Below are positions 9,977-18,008 of a DNA stretch of 64,000 nucleotides, piece after piece. A program made the translations under genes and the position numbers. Under the pieces are notes generated by a model, which saw only the letters and a list, made by a program, of their open reading frames with translations, made no database searches and was not told where the DNA came from. Within the stretch, counting starts at the first letter, position 1; each line of letters starts with the position of its first letter. Source of the DNA: Flavobacteriaceae bacterium UJ101 (GTDB lineage: Bacteria > Bacteroidota > Bacteroidia > Flavobacteriales > UJ101); contig CP016269.1 in the NCBI GenBank assembly GCA_001880285.1, positions 2,738,501 through 2,802,500 on the forward strand, read 5' to 3'.

Positions 9977-10834
9977 TTGAAAGTTAAATTAAAAATAGTA
10001 AGTTATTTTATATTAGGTAGTATCTTTTTTTCATGTACTTCTGAAAAAAAATCAGACATTATAGCAAAAGCAGGAAGTAGTTTTTTGAAAAAAAGTGAAA
10101 TTGATTCTTGGGTAGGAAAGGGATTGTCATCAGAAGATAGTGCGCAATTAGTTCAATCTAAAATACAACAATGGGCTGAAAATGAATTGCTTGCTCAAAA
10201 GGCTGAGAAAACTGTATCAGGAGAGACTAAAAAAGAAATAGAAGATAAAGTTCGAAATTACCGTAGTGAATTATTGAATGGTTATTTATTACAACAAAGT
10301 GAAGACTCCATAGTTAATAAGAATGAAATTAGTGAGTATTACGAGAAATATAAAGATAATTTTAAATTAAATAAAGATATTGTAAAATTACAGTACATAA
10401 AATTTAATAAAGATTCAGTTAATAATCAGACAATTTCTGAAGTTTCCCGATTATTTAGAAGTACAAAAAAAGATGATCAGAATAAACTCCGTTTAGAAGG
10501 TTTAAATAAAGCTTCAGAATTTAAATTAAACGACTCTACTTGGATTTATTTTTCAGATTATTACTTAAAATTTCCTTTTCCAAAGATTTCGAATAAGTCA
10601 GAGTTTTTGAAAAGAACAAAATTTTTACGTTTACATGATTCAATAAATGTATATTTGGTCAAAATTTCGGATTATAAATTAAAAAATGATCCAGAACCTA
10701 TTGAATTTAGTCAGGAGAAGATTAAAAATATGCTAAAGGTTCAAAAAAATAAAAATTATATCGATAAGTTAAAAGAAAGCTTATTGAATGAAGCAAAGAA
10801 AAACAAAGAGTTTGAAATTTATGAGAAAGATTAG
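9977..10834 (+). CDS. Lipoprotein related to SurA N-terminal domain
   Basis: 285 residues starting at TTG (9977), since no ATG precedes the signal sequence in this frame. The N-terminus is a lipoprotein signal with SIFFSC and lipid-bearing Cys at residue 20. The body is helical with many Lys and Asp and includes a SurA_N-like stretch (SEIDSWVG..., then LVQSKIQQWAENELLAQKAEK). No parvulin active-site pattern is seen, so it may be a chaperone partner rather than an isomerase. It lies 11 bases after the upstream PPIase gene and overlaps the next gene by 14 bases, so the three are surely co-transcribed. Confidence 0.75.
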   Translation: MKVKLKIVSYFILGSIFFSCTSEKKSDIIAKAGSSFLKKSEIDSWVGKGLSSEDSAQLVQSKIQQWAENELLAQKAEKTVSGETKKEIEDKVRNYRSELLNGYLLQQSEDSIVNKNEISEYYEKYKDNFKLNKDIVKLQYIKFNKDSVNNQTISEVSRLFRSTKKDDQNKLRLEGLNKASEFKLNDSTWIYFSDYYLKFPFPKISNKSEFLKRTKFLRLHDSINVYLVKISDYKLKNDPEPIEFSQEKIKNMLKVQKNKNYIDKLKESLLNEAKKNKEFEIYEKD

Positions 10835-12140
10835 TTTAGCCATAGCCATTTTTATTTCGTTGTGGAGTTTTTCACAAGAAAAGATAGATGGAATTGCTGC
10901 AGTAATTAATGAAGAAATCATTATACAATCTGAACTTAAAGCACAATTTGAGGAATTTAAACGCCAAAATTTTGGTGTTGAAACAGAATGTGCTGCTTTA
11001 GAAGGTATTATGCAAGAAAAATTATTGATTGCAGAAGCTAAAAAAGATACTTTAATAACGGTTAATGATCGTTCGTTAAAGCCACAAGTAGATGAAATGG
11101 CAAATGGAGCAATTTCTAGATACGGAGAAGAAGAAACCTTAAAATTGTATGGATTTGCTACATTACAAGAATTAAGACAAGAAATTTTAAAAAATCTTCA
11201 AGAACAAAGTTATTCAGAGCAAATTCGTGCTAAAATAACAGGGGGAGTAGATGCTTCTCCAGTAGAAGTGAATAACTTTTTTAGAGAATATGAATCACAG
11301 TTACCTAATGTAGAAGAGGAAATTGAGCTCTCACAAATTGTTATTAAACCAAAATTAACAGAGGAGCATAAGCAAGAACTAAAGGATAAGTTATTAGAAA
11401 TTAAAAAAGAAGTAGAGGATGGAGCAAGTTTTGCTACGATGGCCATCGTTCATTCTGAAGGACCTTCTTCTGTTGATGGAGGAATGTTAGCCAATACAAA
11501 AAGAGGGCAAATGGTTAAAGATTTTGAAGCGGTTGCCTATAATTTAGAAGAGGGTGAAATTTCTGAACCTTTTGAAACGGAATTTGGATTTCACATTGCA
11601 ATGCTTGAGAAACGTAGAGGTGAGATTTTAGATTTACGCCATATTTTATTGCTTAATAAACCGAATGAAGAAGAAATGAAAAAAGCAAAAGAATTGGCGG
11701 ATTCTATTAAAGCAAAGATAGATCAAGGAGTTTTGACATTTGAAGAAGCAGTGAAAGAGTTCTCTGGAGATAAAAATACCCGTTTGAATAAAGGGGTAGT
11801 GGCAGATCCGAGAACAGGAAATACTCGCTTCGTAAGAACAAATTTGCCAACTAATTTATACTTAGAAGTAACAGGAGTTGATGAGAATGGAATCACTTCT
11901 CCTTTTGAAGATACTATTGGAAGAGACGAAAAAGTTTATAAAATTATTCGTGTAGACAAAATAATTCCAGCTCATAAAATTAATTTAAAAGATGATTATG
12001 AGCGTATTAAAAAATTTGCAGTCAATAAAAAGAAGCAAGAAAAAATTGATGAATGGGCAAAGAAACATGTGTCAGAAAATTTTATTAAGATAGATGATGA
12101 TTATAAAACATGTGATTTTAAATTAGATTGGCTTCATTAG
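10821..12140 (+). CDS. surA: SurA-like periplasmic chaperone/peptidyl-prolyl isomerase
   Basis: 439 residues from ATG 10821. An upstream in-frame ATG at 10788 would put a basic stretch before the signal peptide, so it is not favoured. MRKISLAIAIFISLWSFSQ is the signal. A SurA_N domain follows (IAAVINEEIIIQSEL, then MQEKLLIAEAKKD), then two parvulin domains: about 165-270 (GASFATMAIVHSEGPSS, GGMLANTKRGQM, FETEFGFHIAML) and about 275-380 (RHILLLNKPNEEE, KEFSGDKNTRLNKG). It helps outer-membrane proteins fold in the periplasm. Last gene of the operon, with a terminator at 12163-12197. Confidence 0.9.
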   Translation: MRKISLAIAIFISLWSFSQEKIDGIAAVINEEIIIQSELKAQFEEFKRQNFGVETECAALEGIMQEKLLIAEAKKDTLITVNDRSLKPQVDEMANGAISRYGEEETLKLYGFATLQELRQEILKNLQEQSYSEQIRAKITGGVDASPVEVNNFFREYESQLPNVEEEIELSQIVIKPKLTEEHKQELKDKLLEIKKEVEDGASFATMAIVHSEGPSSVDGGMLANTKRGQMVKDFEAVAYNLEEGEISEPFETEFGFHIAMLEKRRGEILDLRHILLLNKPNEEEMKKAKELADSIKAKIDQGVLTFEEAVKEFSGDKNTRLNKGVVADPRTGNTRFVRTNLPTNLYLEVTGVDENGITSPFEDTIGRDEKVYKIIRVDKIIPAHKINLKDDYERIKKFAVNKKKQEKIDEWAKKHVSENFIKIDDDYKTCDFKLDWLH

Positions 12141-12162
12141 AAGTAAACTATAAAATACAGTG

Positions 12163-12197
12163 AGAGGGGATTACAAAAGTTTTCCTCTCTTTTTTTG
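12163..12197 (+). terminator. Rho-independent terminator after surA
   Basis: GAGAGG (12163-12168) pairs with CCTCTC (12184-12189), followed by a run of eight T. It lies 23 bases after the surA-like stop codon. Confidence 0.7.
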
Positions 12198-12228
12198 TAG
12201 TAAAATTAATTCATTATAAAGATTCTCT

Positions 12229-12236
12229 TACCTTTG
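12229..12236 (+). promoter_or_regulatory. -7 element of a near-leaderless promoter for the DEAD-box gene
   Basis: TACCTTTG is a full TAnnTTTG match and ends only four bases before the ATG at 12241, so transcription should begin at or next to the start codon. No good -33 TTG is seen at the usual spacing. Confidence 0.55.
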
Positions 12237-12240
12237 CAAT

Positions 12241-13356
12241 ATGGAAAAAACATTTTCAGAATTAGGTGTAGATAAACAATTTATTAAAGGATTGAATGAA
12301 CTTGGAATCAAACATCCAACGGATATTCAAGAGCAAGCTATTCCATTTTTATTAGAAGAAGGAACTGATTTTATTGGTCAAGCTCAAACAGGAACAGGAA
12401 AAACAGTTGCTTTTGGATTACCTGTTTTACACAAAATAGATCCAGATAGTCCTAAAGTTCAAGCTTTGATATTATGCCCAACTCGAGAATTAGGAAAGCA
12501 AATTGCCAAACAATTGTTCCGCTTTACGAAATATTCTGAAAAGATATTCACCGAAGCTGTGTATGGAGGAGAAAAAATAGAATTACAAATAGCTCGATTA
12601 AGTCGCCCAACACATATAGTAGTAGCTACCCCAGGAAGGTTAGTTGATTTGATTAGACGTAAAAAAGTAGATGTACGTCAAGTAAAACATGTTATTTTAG
12701 ATGAAGCAGATGAAATGCTTAAAATGGGATTTAAAGAAGATATTAATATCATTTTGGATGTAATCAAAACTCAAAGTTCAAAATGGTTGTTTTCTGCCAC
12801 ACTTTCTGAAGATGTAAATACTATTATTGATAATTATTTATCTAAGGAAGCTAAACGCATTACCATTGATATGGGAAATGTGGTAAATAAATCGATTGTT
12901 CATGAATATATTGTTTGTGAACAAAAGCAAAAGTTTACTGTATTATTAGATTTTTTAAAAAATAGAGAAAAGGAGCGAGGTGTTGTATTTTGTAAAACAA
13001 AAGCGAGTGCAAGGCAATTAACAAGACAACTGCGTTCTCAAAATTGCTTTGTAGATGTTATACATGGAGATTTATTGCAAAAAGAACGTGATAAGGTAAT
13101 GCGAGCTTTTAAAAATAAAAAAATACAAACTTTAATTGCAACAGATGTGTCTGCTAGAGGAATCGATATTGAAAATTTAGCTTATGTAGCCCATTATGAA
13201 CTACCTGATAATATTGATTATTATACACATCGTAGTGGTCGTACGGCTCGAGCAGGACGAAAGGGAGTCTCGTTAAGTTTTGTTACTTCAGATGAATTAA
13301 AGCATTTAAAATATATAGAAAGACAATTGAATATTGTGGTGAATGAAATTTCATAA
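12241..13356 (+). CDS. DEAD-box ATP-dependent RNA helicase (short form)
   Basis: 371 residues, just the two RecA-like helicase domains and no C-terminal RNA-binding extension. Motifs in order: Q-motif region GIKHPTDIQEQAIP, motif I AQTGTGKT, Ia PTRELGKQ, Ib ATPGRLVD, II DEAD (in VILDEADEMLKMGF), III SAT, IV VVFCKTKASA, V TDVSARGIDIENL, VI HRSGRTARAG. The cytosolic role is RNA unwinding in ribosome assembly or mRNA turnover, as for RhlE/CsdA relatives. Which paralogue it is cannot be settled from sequence. Confidence 0.93.
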   Translation: MEKTFSELGVDKQFIKGLNELGIKHPTDIQEQAIPFLLEEGTDFIGQAQTGTGKTVAFGLPVLHKIDPDSPKVQALILCPTRELGKQIAKQLFRFTKYSEKIFTEAVYGGEKIELQIARLSRPTHIVVATPGRLVDLIRRKKVDVRQVKHVILDEADEMLKMGFKEDINIILDVIKTQSSKWLFSATLSEDVNTIIDNYLSKEAKRITIDMGNVVNKSIVHEYIVCEQKQKFTVLLDFLKNREKERGVVFCKTKASARQLTRQLRSQNCFVDVIHGDLLQKERDKVMRAFKNKKIQTLIATDVSARGIDIENLAYVAHYELPDNIDYYTHRSGRTARAGRKGVSLSFVTSDELKHLKYIERQLNIVVNEIS

Positions 13357-13402
13357 AGACTACTGATTCGAGAATAGGAATTCTTATACTTTATAGAAAT
13401 TT

Positions 13403-14338
13403 TTAATCATTGCTTAATAAAAAGAGTAGAGGTTGATCTAAGCGGCTTTTCCATGCATTTTCTGAATGATCATGTCCTTCAAATTTTGAAGTTTTCCAGT
13501 TTTTATTAGTGAAATGATGTTTACGCATAATAGAATCTACTTGTAATTGAAAAGGTTCGTATAAAGCATCTAATGTTTCAGTTCCATAATCAAAATATAG
13601 CTTATGTGTATCAGGGTTAGGTAAATTGTTATCTAAATAGGTTATAAATTGATGTGGAATAGGGTTGTTTTTATCTGTAAAAGTTCCTACCCAATGTGTT
13701 GATAAACAAGCTGCGCCACTAAAAATTTCAGGATATTCACAAATAGCGTACATAGAAATAAGTCCTCCCATGCTAGACCCCATAATAAAAGTGTTTTCCT
13801 TTTCTTTTTTAGTAGAATAGTGTTGATCAATGTAAGGTTTTAATTCTTGAACTAGAAATTTTAAATAATCATCTGATCGGACGTTTATTGAAAATAAATT
13901 AGTTTCATGATCACGTTGTACCTTATGAAGTAAAGAGTCTCGATAACTTTTAAGTAAGTATTCAAATGGTTTTTGAGGGAAATAATCAGAGTGTCTTGTC
14001 TTTGAGTTATTCCAAATACCTACTACAATACAATCTTCAATTTTTTTTTGATTCATTAATTCTTCCATTACTTCATCAACACCCCATTCTTGTTTATTCC
14101 ATGTCTTTGTAGCATCATATAACATTTGTCCGTCATGCATATATAAAACAGCATATTTTTTATTAGGAGTGTACTGATCAGGTAACCATATATCAATAGT
14201 ACGGGGTGCAAAAAAATTAGAAGAAAAGTTCTCGATACGATCAATTGTTCCAAATGAAGTTTGAGGAATAGAATTATTTGAGTGTGTGCATTGTATTAAA
14301 AAAGTAATAGGAAAAAGAAGAACTAAAATACGTTTCAT
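13403..14338 (-). CDS. Lipoprotein esterase, enterochelin-esterase-like alpha/beta hydrolase
   Basis: 311 residues. The N-terminus has a lipoprotein signal ending FLIQC (Cys17). The rest matches the esterase D / Fes-like fold: RTIDIWLPDQYTP, VLYMHDGQMLYD, a nucleophile elbow GSSMGG with Ser in the middle of the chain (about residue 189), and a late His in EGHDHSENAWKSR. The acidic residue is probably within YFDYGTET. Such proteins hydrolyse esters, in some cases of siderophores, but no siderophore genes lie nearby. Convergent with the helicase gene. Confidence 0.8.
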   Translation of the reverse strand: MKRILVLLFPITFLIQCTHSNNSIPQTSFGTIDRIENFSSNFFAPRTIDIWLPDQYTPNKKYAVLYMHDGQMLYDATKTWNKQEWGVDEVMEELMNQKKIEDCIVVGIWNNSKTRHSDYFPQKPFEYLLKSYRDSLLHKVQRDHETNLFSINVRSDDYLKFLVQELKPYIDQHYSTKKEKENTFIMGSSMGGLISMYAICEYPEIFSGAACLSTHWVGTFTDKNNPIPHQFITYLDNNLPNPDTHKLYFDYGTETLDALYEPFQLQVDSIMRKHHFTNKNWKTSKFEGHDHSENAWKSRLDQPLLFLLSND

Positions 14339-14358
14339 AATGACTGTGTAATGATTAT

Positions 14359-14366
14359 CAAATATA
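14359..14366 (-). promoter_or_regulatory. -7 element for the esterase gene
   Basis: Minus strand TATATTTG (14366-14359) matches TAnnTTTG and lies 21 bases before the ATG at 14338. It sits just beyond the nap operon terminator. Confidence 0.45.
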
Positions 14367-14376
14367 GTAATTATTT

Positions 14377-14412
14377 AAAAAAACCCACTCTGAAACAAAT
14401 TCAGAATGGGTT
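14377..14412 (-). terminator. Terminator of the nap operon
   Basis: Thirteen-base arms AACCCACTCTGAA (14382-14394) and TTCAGAATGGGTT (14400-14412) around a five-base loop. The single mismatch is a G-U wobble only on the minus strand, and the T run also follows on the minus strand. It therefore serves the genes ending at 14435. Confidence 0.8.
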
Positions 14413-14434
14413 CAAAAGGATATTATAAAAATGA

Positions 14435-15640
14435 TTACTTCTTAAAACGTAATCTTCCTAATTCAATATTAATGGCTACTTTTGCTAAAGCAGAGAAAAT
14501 AAAGGCTCCCATAGACCAAATTCCAATGGTAACAAAGATTTCAACCATAGTAGGAGTGTACTCTTTAATTACTCCATAAGGACCAGGTAAAAAACCAGGT
14601 ATAATTAATCCCATCCCTTTTTCAATCCATATTCCAACGAAAAGAATTAAACAAGAGATGTATAATAAATTTCTAGATTTTGTAAATCGATTAAGAGTTA
14701 AAGCAACTGTTGCAAATACATTCATCGCGACAGCAGTCCATACCCATGGTACTAAACCATCTTTCCCATCTAATCCAAAGTATAAATATTGAGCACTAAT
14801 ACCGTGGTGTGTTGGAAAATAAAATTCTTTAAACAATTCAGAAATTAACATTACTAAATTAATTTGAGCAGCAACGGTTACAATTAAAGAAATCTTATCT
14901 AATGTTTTATCACTCACATTAAAGCTTGTAAACTTACGAACCATAGCTAAAACAATAATAATCATTGCAGGACCTGCTGCAAATGCTGAAGCTAAGAATT
15001 TAGGTCCTAATAACGAACTGTTCCAGAAAGGTTTTGCAGGTAATCCAGCGTATAAAAAGGCCGTTACCATATGAATTCCAATAGCCCATGCAATAGATAA
15101 AAATACCCCTGGTAAATAGAAGCTTTTACTAGGTTCTTTTCCTTGATAATGCATATATAAGATGTAAAAAGGAATGGTTAAATTAAGGAATAGATATCCA
15201 TTTAAAACCAATACATCCCATGATAACATAGAATCAGGCCAGTTGAATAAACCAATAAAAGGAATTAAGTGCCATGCTCTTCCTGGTCCACCTAAATCGG
15301 CAACAACAAAGGCTAAACACATACATAGTGCTGCTACGGCTAATCCTTCACCAATTAATACGGCTTGTTTAAAATCAAGATCTTTAAATACATAAGCTGG
15401 TAGAACTAACATAACGGCAGCTGCGGCTAAACCTACTAAGAAGGTGAAATTTGATATATACAATCCCCAACTTACACGGTCATGCATTCCAGTTGCAGAA
15501 AGACCTTGGTCTAATTGAATGGAATAGGCGTAAGCTCCTACTAACATAAAAAAAGTAAGAATAGCCATCCATATATTATAACGCTTACTACCAATGATAG
15601 CAGTTTGAAACGCGTCTTTGAAAAAATTTACTAATGTCAT
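14435..15640 (-). CDS. nrfD: NrfD/PsrC-family membrane quinol-oxidising subunit
   Basis: 401 residues with about ten transmembrane segments. The family NrfD/PsrC/ActC exchanges electrons with the membrane quinone pool through a partner Fe-S protein. Segments such as YISNFTFLVGLAAAAVMLV, LNGYLFLNLTIPFYIL and FLASAFAAGPAMIIIVLAM are typical. It follows the NrfC-like ferredoxin gene after 12 bases and ends the nap operon. In this cluster it probably replaces NapC and NapGH as the quinol dehydrogenase. The gene symbol marks the family; no NrfA nitrite reductase is in the window. Confidence 0.88.
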   Translation of the reverse strand: MTLVNFFKDAFQTAIIGSKRYNIWMAILTFFMLVGAYAYSIQLDQGLSATGMHDRVSWGLYISNFTFLVGLAAAAVMLVLPAYVFKDLDFKQAVLIGEGLAVAALCMCLAFVVADLGGPGRAWHLIPFIGLFNWPDSMLSWDVLVLNGYLFLNLTIPFYILYMHYQGKEPSKSFYLPGVFLSIAWAIGIHMVTAFLYAGLPAKPFWNSSLLGPKFLASAFAAGPAMIIIVLAMVRKFTSFNVSDKTLDKISLIVTVAAQINLVMLISELFKEFYFPTHHGISAQYLYFGLDGKDGLVPWVWTAVAMNVFATVALTLNRFTKSRNLLYISCLILFVGIWIEKGMGLIIPGFLPGPYGVIKEYTPTMVEIFVTIGIWSMGAFIFSALAKVAINIELGRLRFKK

Positions 15641-15652
15641 AATTACTATTTT

Positions 15653-16675
15653 TTAGTCCATATAATACCAAAACTTAGGTTCTGTACCTAAATCTTCTTT
15701 TAAACGAAATACTTTTTTATTCTCTAATACCCATCGAATTTCACTTTTTGGATCTAATAAATTCCCAAAAACACGAGCTCCTGTTGGACATGCATCAGCA
15801 CAAGCAGGTAATTGACCTTTTCGAGAACGTTGGATACAGAATGTACATTTTTCCATAACACCCTTCATTCTTGGACGATTTCCTAAGTAATGCTGTTCTT
15901 TATTTAACTCATTAGCTGGAATTTCAGGTGTAGACCAATTAAAACGTCTACCATCGTATGGACATGCAGCCATACAATAACGACATCCAATACACCAGTT
16001 GTAATCTACAACTACAATTCCATCTTCTTCTTTCCAAGTTGCTTTTACAGGACAAACTTCAACACAAGGTGGATTTTCGCAATGGAAGCATTGTGTCCCC
16101 ATATAAAAACTCCCTTCTGCAGGAACCATATGATAATAATTATCATCTGCATGTTCGAAGTCCATAGAACCGTTTTGTTGTTCATGAATTCGAATGTATT
16201 GCATATCAGATTTACGATCTTGGTTGTTTTCTTTTATACAAGCATTAATACAGTCCATATACCCTTGACATTTTGAAATGTTAAAGGCATAACCGTATAA
16301 TACATTTTCTAAAGGACCAGCATCTGAAATGCTTACTTTAGTATTATGCTGTAGTTCATAACTTCTTTCCAAACGTTTGACAGCTTCATTTTTTTCTTCA
16401 GGTGTCATGAGACGATAATTCTTTTGAAAATACTCTTCCCATTTCAATCCTGCATTTTCTTTTTCTTTATCACTCGAAAAAGAACTGCATGATGTTGCTG
16501 CAAAACCAGTTCCGGCCAATAATCCTGCTGTTAAACCTTTGATAGCGTTACGGCGATCTACTTTTTGATTTAACGTACGATCTAACTTTGTTTCTGCAAG
16601 ATTTTGTGAAGCTTCTTTGGTTAGATCAATCGAATCAGGAATTGATTTTTTATTTTTAAATATACTCTTAAACAT
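15653..16675 (-). CDS. nrfC: NrfC-like periplasmic 4Fe-4S ferredoxin subunit
   Basis: 340 residues. A twin-arginine-type signal is visible but set unusually far in (RRNAIKGLTAGLLAG at about 42-56, then ATSCSS, a possible lipobox). The body has several cysteine clusters: CQGYMDCINACIKEN, CFHCENPPCVEVCP, CIGCRYCMAACPY and CTFCIQRSRKGQLPACADACP. That pattern fits the four-cluster DmsB/NrfC/PsrB electron-transfer subunits. It would carry electrons from NrfD to the periplasmic cytochromes. It sits between the tetraheme lipoprotein and nrfD genes with gaps of about 11 bases. Confidence 0.88.
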   Translation of the reverse strand: MFKSIFKNKKSIPDSIDLTKEASQNLAETKLDRTLNQKVDRRNAIKGLTAGLLAGTGFAATSCSSFSSDKEKENAGLKWEEYFQKNYRLMTPEEKNEAVKRLERSYELQHNTKVSISDAGPLENVLYGYAFNISKCQGYMDCINACIKENNQDRKSDMQYIRIHEQQNGSMDFEHADDNYYHMVPAEGSFYMGTQCFHCENPPCVEVCPVKATWKEEDGIVVVDYNWCIGCRYCMAACPYDGRRFNWSTPEIPANELNKEQHYLGNRPRMKGVMEKCTFCIQRSRKGQLPACADACPTGARVFGNLLDPKSEIRWVLENKKVFRLKEDLGTEPKFWYYMD

Positions 16676-16686
16676 GTTTTCCTTTT

Positions 16687-17304
16687 TTAGTGTTCTTCAT
16701 TTAACGTTTGATCCTCACTTGAAACATTCAAGTGTCTAGAAGGCATACGCTGCTTAAATTTAGGATCGTGTGGGTTATGACATTCTACACAAGTATAAGA
16801 AACTCTTGGGGGAGCCCATGCAGATAAACGTTTTCCATGTGCACCTCCTTTCCAATCTTCAAATTGATTAGTGTGACATTGTGAACAGAGTTGATAACTA
16901 TGATCAAAGTCTATCGGAGTTCCATTAATATCTTTTAAATGATTTAAATTTCCTTTAGTATCGTGGCAAGAAGAACAGGCCATAATTTCGGCATGATTTA
17001 TTTTAATATTCCAGTGTGAGTTTTTCTTTCCTCCTTGTTTGCTTGCAATATTTTCTAATGATTCTGAGTGACATTTAGAACATTCAAATGAAGTAATCTC
17101 TGATTTTCGATCTCGTATGTAAATCGTATGATCAGGTACTTTAGCTAGAATCAAACTATCTCCTAAAATAAACTCTTCCGAAGAAACAGTATAATCAATA
17201 GGTACATTATGTTTGGTTACTTTGCTAATGTTCGATTCGTGATGTCCTCCTCTACATCCTATTAGAAAGGTTGTGAACAAAAGTATGTATGGTATAATTT
17301 TCAT
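16687..17304 (-). CDS. Tetraheme c-type cytochrome lipoprotein of the nap operon
   Basis: 205 residues with lipoprotein signal FLIGC (Cys17). Four CxxCH heme-binding motifs are at residues 75 (CSKCH), 110 (CSSCH), 140 (CSQCH) and 172 (CVECH). Further His residues such as NHAEIM and GGAHGKR are likely distal ligands. A close paralogue is found at 27920-28534 beside the TMAO-type reductase; both share QFEDWKGGAHGKR and the final CxxCHNPHxP block. It probably relays electrons from NrfCD to the NapB-like protein. Lipid anchoring could be to either membrane. Confidence 0.85.
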   Translation of the reverse strand: MKIIPYILLFTTFLIGCRGGHHESNISKVTKHNVPIDYTVSSEEFILGDSLILAKVPDHTIYIRDRKSEITSFECSKCHSESLENIASKQGGKKNSHWNIKINHAEIMACSSCHDTKGNLNHLKDINGTPIDFDHSYQLCSQCHTNQFEDWKGGAHGKRLSAWAPPRVSYTCVECHNPHDPKFKQRMPSRHLNVSSEDQTLNEEH

Positions 17305-17308
17305 AATA

Positions 17309-18001
17309 TTATTTGTTTTTAGTACGATGCCATGATGGAACTTGATCTTTCTCTACACCATTGAGAGCATGACATTGTAAACAATTTGCTCGTTCTGGGT
17401 GATCCGTAAGAATTTCTTTTGGAACAGCGGGTCCTGCATGACATGCTAGACAATTACTTCTCAATTGTAAACTATGAGGCATAGTAGGAGGACTTGTTAA
17501 CAAAGCATTATTATTTAAATCGACTTTAATAGGTTTAAAATCGTTTTCTACAAATAATTTTTGGGTATTTATAGGAACATGGCATTGTCTACAATTAACA
17601 TAGGTTGGGTGGGGAGTTGTAGGTGCAAAATTTTTAAATTCTGCTACATATCCACCATTTTCATGACATTGTAAACATTCTTTTCCTCCCATTAATAAGT
17701 CACTCTCAACTTCATGAGGAATATAAGGAGGAGCCCCTTCGTAAGCTCTATTTTCCATATATTCTGCATAGGTTCTTCTATTAGGATTTTCAGGACTTTC
17801 GTATAGATATTCCTCTCCTAATTGTAAACTTTGTTCGGCTTCTTCTAAAGCACTTAAGTTCATATCCCGATTCATATTAATTGGCTGAATACTAGCTTCG
17901 TCAATTTGAGCATCACTGTTAGAAGTTACTGCACTTCCAACAATGATGACAAATACTAGCATTAGTAATGAAATTAATATGATTTGAGTGATTTTCTTCA
18001 T
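17309..18001 (-). CDS. napB: NapB-like cytochrome with four heme motifs
   Basis: 230 residues with an uncleaved or cleavable N-terminal hydrophobic helix (4-24). Residues 85-160 match NapB, the small subunit of periplasmic nitrate reductase: APPYIPHEVE, CLQCH at 109, a conserved His in TTPHPTYVNCRQCH (CRQCH at 137) and VENDFKPI. Canonical NapB has only these two hemes. Here two more CxxCH motifs follow, CLACH at 184 and CLQCH at 207, in about 60 extra residues. It lies seven bases after napA and four before the tetraheme lipoprotein gene. Confidence 0.85.
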   Translation of the reverse strand: MKKITQIILISLLMLVFVIIVGSAVTSNSDAQIDEASIQPINMNRDMNLSALEEAEQSLQLGEEYLYESPENPNRRTYAEYMENRAYEGAPPYIPHEVESDLLMGGKECLQCHENGGYVAEFKNFAPTTPHPTYVNCRQCHVPINTQKLFVENDFKPIKVDLNNNALLTSPPTMPHSLQLRSNCLACHAGPAVPKEILTDHPERANCLQCHALNGVEKDQVPSWHRTKNK

Positions 18002-18008
18002 AGCTCAA

